A stretch of 23,566 nucleotides of DNA. It comes from Clostridia bacterium (GTDB lineage Bacteria; Bacillota_A; Clostridia; UBA1381). Positions 21,245-23,566 of this stretch are shown here, piece after piece; the first letter of the stretch is position 1, and each line of letters starts with the position of its first letter. The stretch lies in the NCBI GenBank assembly GCA_017451145.1, contig JAFSSG010000041.1:1-23566 (forward strand), in the 5' to 3' direction. A model generated the notes under the pieces. The model was given only the letters and a program-made list of their open reading frames with translations. It had not been told where the DNA came from and did not search any database. The translations under genes were made by a program, and so were the position numbers.

Positions 21245-23365
21245 TTATTTTTTGCATATGGTGTATTTTCCGCTTTCTGCCTCTATTTTTGATTTATCAG
21301 GCATTATCAATACGGCTTTTTCGGGGACTTTTAGTTCAATAGAGAATGTGTTTTCTATATTTTCCCATTCGACATAAACCGTTCCGACAGGGGTTGCGAC
21401 AGTTCCCTTTGCTCTGTTTCTTCCGAATATGTACGGCTCTATAAAAATAGTGCCGTCTTTATATGTAACGCCCAAGACTTTTGCGGTAAATTCATAAATT
21501 GCAACCGCACTCCAGGCGTGACATTCGCTTCTGACATCATCGCCCAATCGTTCAGGCGTCGTCGTACAGCCAAGCTCAACAAGCTTTCGGAAGGCGTTCA
21601 TACATTCATCTACCGCATAATACATATCCGCTTTTTCAAACGCACGAAACAGGAAAAACATATATGCAAGTGTCCCTTTGCAGTTCAGTTTCATTGATTT
21701 TGCAAGAATTTGCCTTGCGTTATCTCCTGTTTCAATATCGCAGAGCACCGCCCAGATTTGCGGGTGCTGTGAAAAATGCGATTTATCCGTTGAATCGGCA
21801 TATAAGCCTGTTTTTTCATCAAAGCATCTTGCTTTCACATCTTTTTTTATTTTATCTGCAAGATATAAGTATTCAGGGACATCCCTGTCAAGCCATATAT
21901 GTATTTCACTAAGCCTTTCAAGCGTATATGAAAGCATAAGGCTATAAACACAGATAGGCTCTTTTGATATGATTTTCCCTGTTTCCTTATCATATTCTGT
22001 AGCCCAATCAACAAAATCCCATAGATTGCTTTTGGGTACCATATACCCGTCAAGCCTTTTTATAAACCAATCCACGATGCCGTCCGCTATAGGCAGATAT
22101 TTCTTCAAAAATTCTCTGTCACCGAATCTTTTAAAATGCTCATAAAGCATCAGTATGAAAAATAATGAAAAGCAAGGTATATACTGTGCTGTCATTACGG
22201 GAAAACGGCTTTGTGTAAGTCCTCCCACGCGGTAGCTTACGGCAAAATCGTCTATCGCCTTTTCAGCTAACCGCTTATCTTCTGAAAGCTGATATGTAAA
22301 AAGCATCTGCAAATACGTATCCATCGTATATTGAAGCTGTTCATAATAAGGACAGTCCGTATATGTTTCGTGCATACACCGTTTTAGCGTATTTACGCTT
22401 ATTTCAAACAGCTTGTTATCGATATCGTTCCCAAAATCATAATTTTCGGAAATCTCAATAGGATATCCTGTTTCGGTATATTCGATTTTTTCTATCGCTA
22501 CAGCACCCTCTATGTCCACTTTCACATATCGGAAGGTACGCATCCAAAACGGCTCAAAAACACATTCTCCGTCAAACAGGATAATGTCGTAATCGCCGAT
22601 TATTATGCCGTTTTCATCATCTCTTTTTCCTTTTATTATCCTGCCGTTCTCTTTAAATACCATAGATTCGGCATAAGTTAGCTTAACTACGCCTTTTCCC
22701 GTTAATCTGAGCTTTATATATCCGCAGGTAAGCTCACCTGCGTCAAAAATGCCGTTTTTTTGCCCGACAAAATCCCGTTTCTTAAAGTACATCATAGGAA
22801 TAGTGCGTTTTTTTACGGGATTTTCCTGAACAGTATCAAAACTGTTTTCATCATCCATATCATAAAGCCCTTTAGTGCATACCGCATTTTCAAACTCGAG
22901 CTGTCTATATTCTGCCGCCACCTTTTCGTAAAGTGCAACGGCATTGTATGCCTCATATTCGGGCTTATGGAAAAATTCGATTCCATGCTCCTTTGCTACC
23001 AGCCAACTTTCATCCGTTTCAATGTCGCCCCATATACAAAGGCACATATTTCCGCTTCTTATAACCGATTCCAATGGCAGATAGTTATTCCTGCTTGGTT
23101 TATCGGACAGTTGCAACACCGCAACCTCAAGACTGTTCTCACCGCTTTTCAGATACTTCGATATGTCAAGCACGTCATAATATTTTATTTCCGACGATGC
23201 TCTTAAAGGACCTACCGCTACGAGCTTTCCGTTGATATACAGCTTATATCTTGTTTCTGCAAAGATATTGATAACGCATTTTTCGGGCTTTTCAGTAAAA
23301 TATGTTTTTTTAAAACAGTAAACGGCATTTTCGCTATATATAAGCTGCCTTGATGTTATATTCAT
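21245..23365 (-). CDS. GH78-type alpha-L-rhamnosidase (six-hairpin glycosidase)
   Basis: Probable inverting alpha-L-rhamnosidase of 706 residues that releases rhamnose from plant glycans or glycosides. It has no signal peptide, so it acts in the cytoplasm on imported oligosaccharides. The N-terminal part (about 1-130) is a carbohydrate-binding beta domain with RYKLYINGKLVAVGPLR. The catalytic (alpha/alpha)6 barrel carries D337, E342 and D349 in YTDCPYYEQLQYTMD. These spacings (0, +5, +12) equal those of the characterised Bacillus GH78 acid cluster (D567, E572, D579). E614 in SECHAW lies 277 residues after D337, close to the 274 separating D567 from E841. The usual R-ER-GW residues in the motif are replaced, so substrate specificity may differ. 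Start ATG 23365 follows AGGAAGG. It is a single gene. Another sugar specificity in this fold is possible. Confidence 0.8.
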   Translation of the reverse strand: MNITSRQLIYSENAVYCFKKTYFTEKPEKCVINIFAETRYKLYINGKLVAVGPLRASSEIKYYDVLDISKYLKSGENSLEVAVLQLSDKPSRNNYLPLESVIRSGNMCLCIWGDIETDESWLVAKEHGIEFFHKPEYEAYNAVALYEKVAAEYRQLEFENAVCTKGLYDMDDENSFDTVQENPVKKRTIPMMYFKKRDFVGQKNGIFDAGELTCGYIKLRLTGKGVVKLTYAESMVFKENGRIIKGKRDDENGIIIGDYDIILFDGECVFEPFWMRTFRYVKVDIEGAVAIEKIEYTETGYPIEISENYDFGNDIDNKLFEISVNTLKRCMHETYTDCPYYEQLQYTMDTYLQMLFTYQLSEDKRLAEKAIDDFAVSYRVGGLTQSRFPVMTAQYIPCFSLFFILMLYEHFKRFGDREFLKKYLPIADGIVDWFIKRLDGYMVPKSNLWDFVDWATEYDKETGKIISKEPICVYSLMLSYTLERLSEIHIWLDRDVPEYLYLADKIKKDVKARCFDEKTGLYADSTDKSHFSQHPQIWAVLCDIETGDNARQILAKSMKLNCKGTLAYMFFLFRAFEKADMYYAVDECMNAFRKLVELGCTTTPERLGDDVRSECHAWSAVAIYEFTAKVLGVTYKDGTIFIEPYIFGRNRAKGTVATPVGTVYVEWENIENTFSIELKVPEKAVLIMPDKSKIEAESGKYTICKK

Positions 23366-23446
23366 ACCGTAAAATCCTTCCTTTTTTGTCTGTTATCTGA
23401 TAAAAAAATCTTGTCTTAAAAAAGATGTATTTTCGCCTTTATTGAA

Positions 23447-23475
23447 ACAATATCACAAATATTTCGGTAAGTCAA
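23447..23475 (-). promoter_or_regulatory. Promoter of the rhamnosidase gene
   Basis: On the minus strand, TTGACT (23475-23470), a 17-base spacer and TATTGT (23452-23447), preceded by TGTGA. Transcription would start near 23440, giving a 75-base leader in which I see no clear structure. Confidence 0.65.
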
Positions 23476-23513
23476 TGATTTGCTTTTGATATTAAAAAAA
23501 TACGAGGATTTTT

Positions 23514-23566
23514 ATGCGGAAAAAGGGTAATGAATATAAAAAAATGCCCGATACACCGTTGACAAA
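23514..23566 (+). CDS. Possible divergent gene, first 17 codons only
   Basis: An ATG at 23514 with GAGG at 23504-23507 opens a frame to the window edge, MRKKGNEYKKMPDTPLT. The position, divergent from the rhamnosidase gene, would suit a transcriptional regulator, but too little is present to assign a family. Short open frames are common in AT-rich DNA, so its reality is uncertain. Confidence 0.45.
   Translation, partial: MRKKGNEYKKMPDTPLT

Overview
The window is about 23.6 kb of low-to-moderate G+C, gene-dense chromosomal DNA. It most likely comes from an anaerobic member of the Clostridia (Bacillota), and an Oscillospiraceae/Ruminococcaceae-like gut lineage would fit. This placement is inferred from AGGAGG-type ribosome binding sites, -35/-10 promoters of the TTGACA/TATAAT type, a type III glutamine synthetase, an ANTAR regulator beside glutamine synthetase genes, and an Amt-PII fusion. 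No mobile element, CRISPR array, tRNA or rRNA was seen, and no gene-free stretch exceeds about 200 bases.

Layout. (1) 1-2050: the 3' end of an F-type ATP synthase operon (end of atpG, atpD, atpC), closed by a hairpin terminator. (2) 2058-3977, minus strand: the membrane protease gene ftsH. It diverges from glnA across a compact region with one recognisable promoter on each strand. (3) 4175-5985: a short type I glutamine synthetase followed by an ANTAR-domain response regulator. (4) 6051-19338: a new promoter and a leader with a terminator-like hairpin, then a tightly packed run of six genes: glnN (type III glutamine synthetase), amt-PII fusion, asnB, gltB, gltD and pyrG. A terminator follows pyrG. 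(5) 19361-21206: nagA overlapping a histidine-phosphatase gene, under its own promoter and closed by a perfect hairpin. (6) 21245-23475, minus strand: a cytoplasmic GH78-type alpha-L-rhamnosidase gene with its promoter. A possible divergent gene starts at the right edge.

How the genes work together. Regions 3 and 4 form a nearly complete ammonium-to-glutamine economy. Amt brings in ammonium and carries its own PII sensor domain. Two unrelated glutamine synthetases fix ammonium into glutamine. GltBD (GOGAT) returns glutamate. AsnB and PyrG are glutamine-dependent amidotransferases that spend the product. The ANTAR gene sits directly before the leader of the big operon. In that leader, a small hairpin with loop AAUGAG cannot coexist with an intrinsic terminator. 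The simplest reading is that the ANTAR protein controls transcription of the operon by antitermination.

The most interesting points are this putative RNA switch, the ANTAR receiver domain that lacks its phospho-acceptor aspartate, the Amt-fused PII domain that lacks the uridylylated tyrosine, and a type I glutamine synthetase shortened at the C terminus. Functions are assigned from recognisable motifs. Regulatory proposals are inference.
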